From positions 124,001-188,000 of the forward strand of contig NZ_BCNB01000002.1 of the NCBI RefSeq assembly GCF_001485575.1: a stretch of DNA of 64,000 nt. Reading direction: 5' to 3'. The notes under the pieces were generated by a model. That model worked only from the letters and a program-made list of their open reading frames with translations. It ran no database searches and was not told the origin of the DNA. This DNA is from Haloarcula sp. CBA1127. Its GTDB lineage: Archaea; Halobacteriota; Halobacteria; Halobacteriales; Haloarculaceae. The position numbers and the translations under genes are program-made. Shown piece by piece: positions 1 to 7,729 of this stretch; the first letter of the stretch is position 1, and each line of letters begins with the position of its first letter.

Positions 1-149
1 TCGTGTTCGCGGTACTCTTGTACAATATCTGGCGGCTCACGGACTTCCTGCTGAAAGCGGGTGTCGACGACGAGATGGACTACGAACCAGTGTTGACCGC
101 AGGCGAATGCATCGAGATCCTCGTTTCGGCGTTACTCCCACCCGACTGA
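1..149 (+). CDS. C-terminal fragment of a transposase (5' end outside window)
   Basis: An open frame enters from the left edge (codons in register with base 3) and stops at 147-149. The visible 48 residues include LLYNIWRLTDFLLKAG and a final LLPPD. From memory of the family, this resembles the C-terminus of haloarchaeal IS4-type DDE transposases; no catalytic residue lies inside the window, so the family is an inference. It marks an insertion element next to the integrase/ParA module. I could not locate its terminal inverted repeat. Confidence 0.55.
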   Translation, partial: VFAVLLYNIWRLTDFLLKAGVDDEMDYEPVLTAGECIEILVSALLPPD

Positions 150-555
150 CCGGCTGGGCGCCCTCTGAGTCCGCTGCTCGTGAGTGGCGACACTATTCAG
201 CAGCGCCTGAATTACGAGATTCCTCACGTCTATCCGACAATTGCCTCCATACCCGGCCGATATCGACCGTTGACCGCCGAGAAAATCACGACTCGAGGCA
301 GATTCGTCCCAAACACGAGCGTATCCTCCGAAACAGTGGAGTCTACAGAATCCGATTTAGTATAGCGGTATGTGATTTATGTGCTGCGGTAATTCGATCG
401 CCAGTATTTGTCTTGTTGTGGGTTTCTGCATGAGAAAACAATACAAGACAAACTATTAGTCGTACGACTAATATACGCTACATACGAAAAATCGGTGATT
501 CAGACGAACCAGCTAGAACAGTTCGTCGGTTACTGCCGCTCCACCCCAAAACCCA
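150..555. other. Intergenic region between transposase tail and integrase
   Basis: About 400 bases without a convincing gene. The first 250 bases may include the right end of the insertion element, but no inverted repeat can be assigned with half an element in view. The part nearest the integrase is AT-rich and carries a perfect 20-bp palindrome (listed separately) and a TATA-like AATATACG at about 470-477. Confidence 0.5.
454..473. promoter_or_regulatory. Perfect 20-bp palindrome upstream of the integrase
   Basis: The sequence TATTAGTCGTACGACTAATA is a perfect inverted repeat with no spacer. It overlaps the AT-rich core promoter region of the integrase gene, whose start codon is at 556. Such a symmetric site is a typical operator for a dimeric regulator. 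The regulator is unknown. Confidence 0.55.
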
Positions 556-1791
556 ATGAGTAAAATTCGCTACTCAACCATGGACTTGGCCGACTGCAAG
601 TCCTTCTATCACGAAACAGTCGTACCGACGATGGAAACCGACGGCTTGGATCCGACCGCTGAAACCCCCACGTACACCTGGCTGAACGGACAGTTCCCGG
701 GATTCGTAAAGCACCTCCAGCGGCGCTTCGACCTGTCCCCGGGGCAGTTCTATGACGAAATCGGAGTTCCTGAAGTCACGACTACATCAGGGTCATTTGA
801 CTTCCTCTCTGACAACACACAGCGAGCCATCGAGGAGTACCTCAATGAGCTTTCGACCCGACGCGGGCGTGCTGACGCGACAATCGACACACGGCGGTCG
901 ATTCTACGACGCTACGCGAAAGTATATACCAATATCCACGATACAAAAGATTTGCTTGCACCGCTGGAGAGTCCTGGCGAACGCGTTGCGGAGATGGACC
1001 GGGTAGCGGCGACGTTTGACGCGCTGGACCAACTGGACGATGCCCTGACGACGCTTGCGTCACGGCGTAAATACGTTCAGGACACACGGCAGTTCTACAA
1101 GCACCTGGTGATGTTCGGAAACGCCGCGTACAATCCACTCGCTGATCTCGAAATCCGGTTTGGATGGGATATGACTCCGTCCTGGGACAACAAAGCACTT
1201 GATAGAGACGCTGTCCAGCAGCTGTATGCAGCAGCGACTAATCAACGAGACAGATTTATCGTGGTTGCATGTTGTGGGTGGGGGCTTCGCCCGAGTGAAG
1301 TTGCATCACTACATATCCGGCAGCTCAACCTTGATCCGGACGATGATTCCCATCCGTACATAGAGTTCGGTGACGGCGAGCGGAAAAACGGTCCTGGGAC
1401 CGTGGCTCTACTGGCCGGTCTGGAGACAGTAGAGCGCCGTATAGAGATGCTTGGCAGTCCAGAGTGGAGTGGCTATCTCTTGCCCTCTCCGTCCGCAGCT
1501 ACTGGCCATCTAACCGCCGAAACAGTCCGACGGCGGTTCAAATCAGTGGCCGAGGCCGCAGATGTCACTGTCGACGGCGCCACACCAACGCCGAAAACTG
1601 GCCGTCGATTCTGGTATACTACGTACGGCGCTGCTGTTAGGCGGGTTGCAGAACGGTTTGAAGACGTCGCAGCGGAGCAGGGCTCGGCGTCTGCACAAGT
1701 CGTACTCGATAACTACCTCTCCGAGTCTGAAGCCCGGTCTCACCGACGGTCGGAGATGCGCGAGACGCTTGCAGGGCTGTTCGTTGAGTAG
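556..1791 (+). CDS. Tyrosine recombinase / phage-type integrase
   Basis: This 411-residue protein probably catalyses site-specific recombination (integration, excision or dimer resolution of a plasmid-like element). The N-terminal half is helical, with a likely SAM-like core-binding domain around residues 85-200. The catalytic half has the first-arginine box CGWGLRPSEV (Arg245), a candidate lysine in ERKNG (Lys277), the basic segment GRRFWYTTYG (Arg350/351), and a C-terminal LDNYLSESEARSHRR in which Tyr387 is the likely nucleophile. The usual HxxR histidine is not evident: Lys347 occupies its place, a divergence also seen, as I recall, in haloarchaeal plasmid integrases. It sits directly upstream of a ParA-type partition gene, so a replicon-maintenance role is plausible. 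Confidence 0.8.
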   Translation: MSKIRYSTMDLADCKSFYHETVVPTMETDGLDPTAETPTYTWLNGQFPGFVKHLQRRFDLSPGQFYDEIGVPEVTTTSGSFDFLSDNTQRAIEEYLNELSTRRGRADATIDTRRSILRRYAKVYTNIHDTKDLLAPLESPGERVAEMDRVAATFDALDQLDDALTTLASRRKYVQDTRQFYKHLVMFGNAAYNPLADLEIRFGWDMTPSWDNKALDRDAVQQLYAAATNQRDRFIVVACCGWGLRPSEVASLHIRQLNLDPDDDSHPYIEFGDGERKNGPGTVALLAGLETVERRIEMLGSPEWSGYLLPSPSAATGHLTAETVRRRFKSVAEAADVTVDGATPTPKTGRRFWYTTYGAAVRRVAERFEDVAAEQGSASAQVVLDNYLSESEARSHRRSEMRETLAGLFVE

Positions 1792-1827
1792 CCCACGTTT
1801 TGCAAGCCCGCTTCAGGAGGAGGCGTA

Positions 1828-1870
1828 TGGCTATACCGTATAGCTATACCGTCTGACTAATCTTTATATC
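1828..1870. promoter_or_regulatory. parA promoter with two 13-bp-spaced TAGCTA-like operators
   Basis: TGGCTA at 1828 and TAGCTA at 1841 each start a near-identical 13-base unit (tggctataccgta / tagctataccgtc). The overlap also makes a perfect dyad CTATAC-C-GTATAG at 1831-1843. A TATA-like TTTATAT at 1863-1869 lies about 26 nt before the ATG at 1893, so the transcript is probably leaderless. The hexamer and the 13-bp step recur in the array downstream of the operon at 3284-3426, which suggests autoregulation by the protein that binds that array. Confidence 0.6.
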
Positions 1871-1892
1871 TGTACGGTGAATCCGATACGGT

Positions 1893-2738
1893 ATGCTGAC
1901 CTACACCGTGTACAGTGAGGCCGGCGGTGTCGGCAAGACAACGATGGCGGCGAACCTCGCCGTCGCCGACGCCCGCGCCGGTCACGACGTACTGGCAATC
2001 GATATGGATCCACAGGAGGGGAGCCTCTCGTTCCTGTTTGACGTTGCGGACCACCGGACTGACTCAGAGGCCGATAGCCTAGTTCGGCATCTTGTCGAGC
2101 GGCCACGCGGTCCCTTCGCTGACCTCATTGAAACCTCAGAGAATGTCGATGTCCTTCCCGCACACAACTCTCTGGAGGTGCTTTCGAAACATCTGCGGCG
2201 TCGTGAGGAGGAAGCGGCGGACTTCGGTGAGAACTGGAACCCGAACGTCCAGCTCTTACGTGTGCTAAAGGACGCAGGTGTTCCGTCTGAGTACGACACT
2301 GTCATCATCGACCCACCGGCGACCGCGGACGTGAAACTGTACAATGCGTTGCACGCGACGCGGAACCTGGTTATCCCGTTTGAACCCAGTGGAAAAGGAC
2401 AAAAGTCCGTCGAGGGCCTCGCAGACCTCGTGACCGGACTTGAAGACACGCTAGATATCAACGTGGGCGTGTTAGCTGCTGTACCGAACCGGTTCAAAGG
2501 AACCAACGATCAAGAAGAGATGCTCAAACGGCTCCGTTCGGAGTCATACGATATTCCTGTAGTGTTCCGCGAGCGGACGTCCCTGCTCGAAGGATGCTGG
2601 CGCAAACAGTGTTCAGCATTCAAATACATCGAAGAACATCGGAGTCGGGAGCGTGACTACGAAATCGAAACATTGGAGCAGTTCGAGGAATTGGCAGCAC
2701 ACCTCCGACAGACCCGCGAACAGGAGGCAACAGCATGA
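1893..2738 (+). CDS. parA: ParA/MinD-family partition ATPase
   Basis: This 281-residue ATPase has the deviant Walker A motif SEAGGVGKTT (residues 8-17, both the signature Gly pair and Lys15), the A' motif LAIDMDPQ (34-41) and the Walker B/switch VIIDPPAT (137-144). These features place it in the ParA/Soj group, which forms ATP-dependent dimers on DNA and segregates replicons with a centromere-binding partner. The next gene overlaps it by four bases (ATGA), so the two are translationally coupled. The start at 1893 is supported by a TATA-like element at the leaderless distance. Assignment to plasmid rather than chromosome partition is inferred from the integrase and IS context. Confidence 0.85.
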   Translation: MLTYTVYSEAGGVGKTTMAANLAVADARAGHDVLAIDMDPQEGSLSFLFDVADHRTDSEADSLVRHLVERPRGPFADLIETSENVDVLPAHNSLEVLSKHLRRREEEAADFGENWNPNVQLLRVLKDAGVPSEYDTVIIDPPATADVKLYNALHATRNLVIPFEPSGKGQKSVEGLADLVTGLEDTLDINVGVLAAVPNRFKGTNDQEEMLKRLRSESYDIPVVFRERTSLLEGCWRKQCSAFKYIEEHRSRERDYEIETLEQFEELAAHLRQTREQEATA

Positions 2739-3127
2739 AATCCGGCTCCGGCGACGACCCGTTTGCAGAGACGGACACAGATCCAGAGCCAGAATCGGAC
2801 GACCACCAGGATGAGATGGCTGTCGAAACCGAATCAACTGACGTAGAAACCACAGCCCAGCCCGACATTCCATACAAATTTCGTCGTGACTCCGTCAAAC
2901 AGGACCGCAAACAGCGACCGATTTTCATTCGGCCCGAAGTTGAGGAACGGGAGTCCACCTTTCTCCGTAACCTAGAAGATGAAGTCGGTGAGGATGTGTA
3001 TAAGACCGACGCGCTGGAGGCTGCCCTCGTCGTTGCCATGGACAATCCAGACCTTGTGGCCGAAAAGCTCCGTGAGTGGGGTACGACTGGGAGCAGTCAA
3101 CTGCTTCCCGCTAAGGTTTTTTCGTAA
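2735..3127 (+). CDS. Small acidic partner protein of ParA, candidate centromere-binding protein
   Basis: This 130-residue protein overlaps the parA stop by ATGA. The first 45 residues are low-complexity and very acidic. A basic segment (FRRDSVKQDRKQRP, about 49-62) leads into IFIRPEVEERESTFLRNLEDEVGEDVYKTDALEAALVVAM, which could form a strand plus helices. I do not recognise a named family. Position, size and a downstream tandem-repeat array are those expected of the ParB/ParG-like member of a type I partition pair. That function is an inference, not a homology call. Confidence 0.65.
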   Translation: MKSGSGDDPFAETDTDPEPESDDHQDEMAVETESTDVETTAQPDIPYKFRRDSVKQDRKQRPIFIRPEVEERESTFLRNLEDEVGEDVYKTDALEAALVVAMDNPDLVAEKLREWGTTGSSQLLPAKVFS

Positions 3128-3641
3128 TAAGTCGAGCTGTCGGTGAAGACATTTCTTCGCGCACTACCCGTCGTTCTGTTGATGTGCCTGCAGCTCTGAT
3201 TCGGTAGGCTGTCGAACAAAACTGGAACTGATAGTTCTGTTTGCTGACTATCCCTACTCGCTGGCCCGTTCGGCTGCTTTTTCCAGCTACAAGAATCAAC
3301 TATACTGTTTAGATATACTAGGTAGCTATTTTTCTTAGCTACTCCTTGTAGCTATAAAGGACAGTTAGTCTGAATAGCTAATCGGCTTGGTTAGTACTTG
3401 TAGCTGCTGTGGCGAGCTGATACGAACAAGCTCTATCTGGGCCACCCGACTCCTCAAACGGCTGCCACCGATATGCTCGACACCAATGACTGTTTGCGCC
3501 AGGTACGAAATAAGAGTAGACCGATCAGTAGCGGGCAGCGGCTCTCCCGTGGCGTAACCAACGATATGTCGAACCCGGCATCGACGGCCCTCGAACTAAC
3601 ACTGTCTCTGACCAGTGAGTGTTTAATCTTGATTGGAGGCG
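3128..3641. other. Intergenic region carrying the 13-bp repeat array
   Basis: About 510 bases without a convincing gene between the partition operon and a convergent oxidoreductase gene. The middle part (3284-3426) is AT-rich and contains the repeat array described separately. The remaining stretches (3128-3283 and 3430-3641) show nothing I can name. Confidence 0.5.
3284..3426. repeat. Array of eleven 13-bp units headed by TAGCTA; candidate parS centromere or iterons
   Basis: Hexamers in exact 13-bp register start at 3284 (CAGCTA), 3297 (CAACTA), 3310 (TAGATA), 3323, 3336 and 3349 (all TAGCTA), 3362 (CAGTTA), 3375 (TAGCTA), 3388 (TGGTTA), 3401 (TAGCTG) and 3414 (GAGCTG). TAGCTA is self-complementary; the seven bases between copies are not conserved. 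A strict period slightly above one helical turn with a conserved palindromic core is typical of cooperative protein-binding arrays such as partition centromeres. Location just after the parA operon supports that reading; an origin iteron array is the alternative. Confidence 0.75.
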
Positions 3642-4679
3642 CTAAATGAAGGTTCGAACAGCGCTCAGAATATCTGCAGGCTGCTGCGGTTCAAAGCTCT
3701 CTTGATACTCAATATCAGACTTCGCCAAGCGAGCGATTCCGTCCAATCCGATGGTATGGTGGATGGGGGATACAGCACCGGTGATAGCTTTCGTCCAGAA
3801 GTTCTGGCACAACAACCTGCGTTTATACGACTCCCCTTGCACGAAGGATCTCACAGCAGCTTGGCCGGACTGTGCCGCGTGTACCATTCCAAAGCCCGTC
3901 AGGCGGTTCGCCAGTCCCATGGCATCACCCGCGATATGTACTGTGCAGTCGTTTAGCTCGTACGAGCAGTGTGAAAGGCTCCGCAAGCCGTTTGAAACGT
4001 CGGTTCCGCTGTACAGGGCCTCACGTTCCGGGGGCTCAATGTCGATTTCCGCAAGCAACTGTTGCATATCCTCGTACAGTTCGTCAGGAGACTTGTTCTC
4101 CCGACAGCCGAGTCCGACAGTTGCTTCGTCCGGCGATTGTGGCACGACCCAGAGGAAGTAATTCTCGTACGCAAGCGCTCTCGGTTCGGGATACAGATGG
4201 GAGAAGTCGGCCTCTATCCTCCCGCTCAGCGTCGGACACGCTACGTCATACGACAGGGACGTGAACCGGCTTGAAATCGGGAATTGCCCGGTGGCATCGA
4301 CTAGCAGATCTGATTCCGCAGCTAGCCTCCGAAACTCAGCTTCGTCAACCTCTGCGTCCTCTACAATATCGGTCTCTTCGAGCGTGCCCGCCCAGTGTTT
4401 CTCTAATTCCCCTCTGTTCAGTATCACACCATTAGGGACATTTATTACAGTCTTCCCGTCGGAACCGACAAATATCCCGGTTTCAGCTTCCCTGACGTAT
4501 CCGGGAACGTGCCTCTCCAGTGGCAATTGTGAATAGTCCCAGACCATTTCCCCCCAGGCGCCCCTTCGGTCACCGCTGTATGTGCCTTTATCGTAGAGTT
4601 GTACGTCCGATGTGACCTCTTCAGCCAGTTGGGCTGCCGCCAACCCGGCGAATCCCCCTCCGACGATAGAAACCCTCAT
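3642..4679 (-). CDS. FAD-dependent oxidoreductase, geranylgeranyl-reductase-like
   Basis: The protein begins with a Rossmann motif VSIVGGGFAGLAAA and has a second FAD-contact motif HIAGDAMGLANRLTGFG in the last third, as in the geranylgeranyl reductase / NAD(P)-binding flavoprotein group. Members reduce isoprenoid or other unsaturated bonds; the substrate here is unknown. I chose the ATG at 4679 (345 residues) because it puts the nucleotide-binding strand at the N-terminus; a GTG at 4712 would add eleven residues. It stands alone between the partition module and a DUF4864 gene, and its codons look less GC-rich than those of the metabolic operons further right, which is consistent with an accessory gene. 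Confidence 0.7.
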   Translation of the reverse strand: MRVSIVGGGFAGLAAAQLAEEVTSDVQLYDKGTYSGDRRGAWGEMVWDYSQLPLERHVPGYVREAETGIFVGSDGKTVINVPNGVILNRGELEKHWAGTLEETDIVEDAEVDEAEFRRLAAESDLLVDATGQFPISSRFTSLSYDVACPTLSGRIEADFSHLYPEPRALAYENYFLWVVPQSPDEATVGLGCRENKSPDELYEDMQQLLAEIDIEPPEREALYSGTDVSNGLRSLSHCSYELNDCTVHIAGDAMGLANRLTGFGMVHAAQSGQAAVRSFVQGESYKRRLLCQNFWTKAITGAVSPIHHTIGLDGIARLAKSDIEYQESFEPQQPADILSAVRTFI

Positions 4680-4946
4680 ATCGTCCCTTTTGTTGGAAGC
4701 TATTTCAAACACATCTTATTGCCTGCACGTATCTCCATTTTCCGAGTGCTGAGAGCAGTCGACCTGTGGGGCTGCACAACGCCCTGACAGTCAGAACATC
4801 TGCTCTGGCAGGGCGCCGGGACTTCATAATCCGATGAACCGTTTCGCTGTACGGTACAACGACGAACGTAGCCGCAAGATATCACAGCCGTTCCCTGTTT
4901 GAACGGTCCAGAGCAGCCGGGTACTGTCCTATCGGCACTACGCTAT

Positions 4947-5351
4947 TCAGACCACTACCACACGGTCGGTCTGCCAGCAGCCTCGAAACTCGCCGACGGA
5001 TTGCACTGACAGGCCGAACTCGTACGTGACTGTTCGTCCGTCCGGCCCCGTAATCGTCACCCGCTGTTCAGCGTAGTTCTCGGTTCGCTCGACAGGGCCT
5101 CGCACAGCCTCTCCGAAATCGATCATCGGGCGGTACTGCGGTGACTGGACCATGGCTATGAACCGGTCAAGTGGGCCAGTCGAGCGGCGGTTGGCTGGGG
5201 AGGCGAAATTGTACGCCGTCATGATGCCCGCGTTTTCAAATGGGTCGTCGTTCGTTCCTAGCGCATCGAGCTGGAGGGCAACAGCGTCACCAGGGCTGTA
5301 TGTCTCGCTGGGTGTCGGAAGGTCGGCCACCGGATACTCGTGTTCTGGCAT
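4947..5351 (-). CDS. DUF4864-like hypothetical protein
   Basis: This 134-residue protein contains the pattern of the DUF4864 family: an N-terminal segment with ALQLDALGTNDDPFENAGI, a central FASPANRRSTGPLDRFIAMVQSPQYRPM, and a C-terminal beta-rich part ending in GCWQTDRVVVV. The family has no established function to my knowledge and resembles NTF2-like small alpha/beta folds. No signal peptide or membrane segment is visible. It is monocistronic, diverging from the decayed PAS gene. Confidence 0.7.
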   Translation of the reverse strand: MPEHEYPVADLPTPSETYSPGDAVALQLDALGTNDDPFENAGIMTAYNFASPANRRSTGPLDRFIAMVQSPQYRPMIDFGEAVRGPVERTENYAEQRVTITGPDGRTVTYEFGLSVQSVGEFRGCWQTDRVVVV

Positions 5352-5480
5352 TGATATCGTAGGTGCCGTGTATCTTTGAAACAGGGGCTATACCAGCATG
5401 AATGGCACGGCTGATCGGCTACGAACCCGGATATCGACGGGCGTTTGTGTTCCCGGCAGCTAGAACTGGCGACTGCGAAC

Positions 5481-6038
5481 ATGGCCGAACTGAGGGACGC
5501 ACTTATCGAAACTATGTTGCTCGACGAGGAGCGGTTTCGCCAGCGGCTTCCGAATCTTGTCGAAACACACCAGCTACGGAGTGTCGATCCACACCCTGCC
5601 GACGAGTCGCCGGCAGACATTCTCCAGAACCTCGATGCGCTCAAGCCCGGCTCTGTGACTCCCTTCGAGCGGGAGACTATCGCGAAATTGGTGCGACTCG
5701 GGACGGCACCGCTGGCCTGACACTCACTGGGCCAGCGTATCAGGACAATCCCGTCCGATATGCGACTCAGACGTTCAGAGAGATGACGGGCTATTCGCTG
5801 GCGGCACTCCGCGGCGAGAATCTCCGCCTCCTGCAAGGGACGGCAACGGACCCAGAGTCGGTCGCGACACTTCAAGAGGGGATCGACATCTGGGAACAGC
5901 GGACCGTCGAGCTATGGAACTATCGCGCGGACGGCACACGCTTCAGAAACCGGGTGACGATAGTGCCACTCACCGGTCCGACGGCTCATCACGAACTGGC
6001 TCGGTGCGCAGGAGGCCATCGACACGCCCGACAGCTGA
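5481..6038 (+). pseudogene. Decayed LOV/PAS sensor protein with two frameshifts
   Basis: An N-terminal piece (ATG at 5481, frame ending at 5720) reads ELRDALIETMLLDEERF...KLVRLGTAPLA. The protein then continues in a different frame with LTLTGPAYQDNPVRYATQTFREMTGY and VELWNYRADGTRFRNRVTIVPLTGP, a clear LOV-type PAS domain. A second shift near 5980 restores ITNWLGAQEAIDTPDS and a stop at 6036-6038. The flavin-binding motif normally written NCRFLQG is NLRLLQG, so the photoactive cysteine is absent. Two independent shifts plus loss of the key residue argue for a real pseudogene rather than a single sequencing error. Confidence 0.7.
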
Positions 6039-6100
6039 CTGCCGGTGGCACCACTCTGGTGACCGGCTACGTCTGTTCGACCGACAACTGAATCGAGATG

Positions 6101-7729
6101 CTACCCCTCGTCTACCTTCCCGTCGCGTTGGTCACGCTCTCTCGCCTCCGGGTCCCGCTCTGCCGGCTCACCGTGCCCGCCACCACCGGGTGTTCGGACG
6201 GAAACGGTCGACCCGGCCTCGATGTCAATGGAGGCCTTTGCGGGGACCGGCTCGCCGTCGACCAGATTCTCCCCCAGCGCGCCGTCCTCGCCGCCGTCGA
6301 TTCCAGCGGGGGCTGTCCGCCGGCGCTCCGTCAACAGTGACACGGTGGCATCTGTCTCGACGGTGACGGTGCGTTCGAGGCCCAGCCCGCCGCGGTATCG
6401 GCCGTCGCCGCCGCTCGACGGACGCAACGCGTACCGCTCAACACGGAGCGGATACTCGGTCTCCATCGCTTCGACGGGCGTGTTGAGCGTGTTCGTCATT
6501 CCGACCTGTACGCCATCCATCCCGTCTTTCCCGGGCCGGGCACCGAACCCGCCGCCGATCGTCTCGTAATATGTGAAATCGCCGGTTCGGTCGCCGATGA
6601 TGAGGTTGTTCATCGTTCCCTGTCCACCGGCAGGAACCCGGTCGGGGACTGCCGTGGCGAGCGCCGCCAGCGTGACATCCATGACGCGCTGGCTCGTCTC
6701 GACGTTGCCACCGACGACTGCGGCCGGCGCGTCCGGGCTGAGCACTGACCCTTCAGGCGCGGACACAGACACGGGTTCGTAACAGCCGTGGTTCGGCGGA
6801 ATCTCCGGGTCGGTGATCGCCCGGACGACGAAGTAGACCGCGCTCTTCGCGACTGAGAGCGGTGCATTCAGGTTGCCTGCCACCTGGTCGGCGGTCCCGG
6901 CGAAGTCGACGGCTATCGAGGCCCCATCGATGGTGACGGCCACCTCGATCGGGATATCGGCATCAGTCACGCCGTCGCCTTCGAGGATATCCTGCGCTCG
7001 ATACGTTCCGTCCGGGAGCGCGTCGAGTTCAGCCTCGACGCGCTCGCGGGAGTACTCGATGACAGCATCGAACGCATCGAGCAGGGTCGACCCGTGTTCT
7101 TCGAGGAGTTCACCGATGCGTTCCTCGGCCCGTTCGTTCGCAGCGCGCTGGGCCCGGAGGTCCGCCTCGCGCTCGTCCGGCGTCCGGACGTTGGCACGGA
7201 TGAGGTTGTGGACCGCCTCGTTTGGTTCGCCGCCGTCGACGAGCCGAACAGCAGGCAGGCGGAGCCCTTCCTCGTAAATCTCCTGTGCACCCGGTGGCAT
7301 ACTCCCCGGCGAACTCCCGCCCACGTCGGCATGATGGGCTCGTGAGACGGCGTACCCGACTATCTCGTCGTTGGGCGCGATCGTCGAGACGAGCGTGATG
7401 TCCGGGAGGTGTGTTCCGCCCGCGAACGGGTCATTGACGATGAAGACGTCGCCCGGCTTCGGGTTCTTCTGGAGGACAACATCTACCGCGTCGGGCATCG
7501 CGCCGAGGTGGACCGGGATGTGTTCCGCCTGTGCGACCATCCGACCCGACGCGTCAAAGAGCGCCGTCGAGCAGTCCTGTCGCTCCTTGATGTTCGGGGA
7601 GTATGCCCCACGGATGAGTACGTGACCCATCTCGGTTGCAACACTCTCAAGCTGGTTCCTGAGGATCTCCAGCGTTACGGGGTCGATCGTCTCCTGTTCA
7701 TCGTTCGGTATTGTGGCTTCGTCGTTCAT
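6101..7729 (-). CDS. hyuB: Hydantoinase/oxoprolinase B-family subunit (HyuB)
   Basis: This 542-residue protein begins with DPVTLEILRNQLESVATEMGHVLIRGAYSPNIKERQDCSTALFD and contains VNDPFAGGTHLPDITLV and GGGFGARPGKDGMDG, all typical of HyuB / N-methylhydantoinase B / acetophenone carboxylase subunits. It pairs with HyuA for ATP-dependent opening of cyclic amides or related reactions. The exact substrate cannot be read from sequence. Its start overlaps the hyuA stop by four bases, so it is the last gene of a transporter-hyuA-hyuB operon. The length is normal for the family. Confidence 0.88.
   Translation of the reverse strand: MNDEATIPNDEQETIDPVTLEILRNQLESVATEMGHVLIRGAYSPNIKERQDCSTALFDASGRMVAQAEHIPVHLGAMPDAVDVVLQKNPKPGDVFIVNDPFAGGTHLPDITLVSTIAPNDEIVGYAVSRAHHADVGGSSPGSMPPGAQEIYEEGLRLPAVRLVDGGEPNEAVHNLIRANVRTPDEREADLRAQRAANERAEERIGELLEEHGSTLLDAFDAVIEYSRERVEAELDALPDGTYRAQDILEGDGVTDADIPIEVAVTIDGASIAVDFAGTADQVAGNLNAPLSVAKSAVYFVVRAITDPEIPPNHGCYEPVSVSAPEGSVLSPDAPAAVVGGNVETSQRVMDVTLAALATAVPDRVPAGGQGTMNNLIIGDRTGDFTYYETIGGGFGARPGKDGMDGVQVGMTNTLNTPVEAMETEYPLRVERYALRPSSGGDGRYRGGLGLERTVTVETDATVSLLTERRRTAPAGIDGGEDGALGENLVDGEPVPAKASIDIEAGSTVSVRTPGGGGHGEPAERDPEARERDQRDGKVDEG

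Noticed and set aside
3284-3426. Repeat array considered as a CRISPR array
   Set aside because: The unit is 13 bp with a hexamer core; no 24-40-base direct repeats or unique spacers, and no cas gene nearby.
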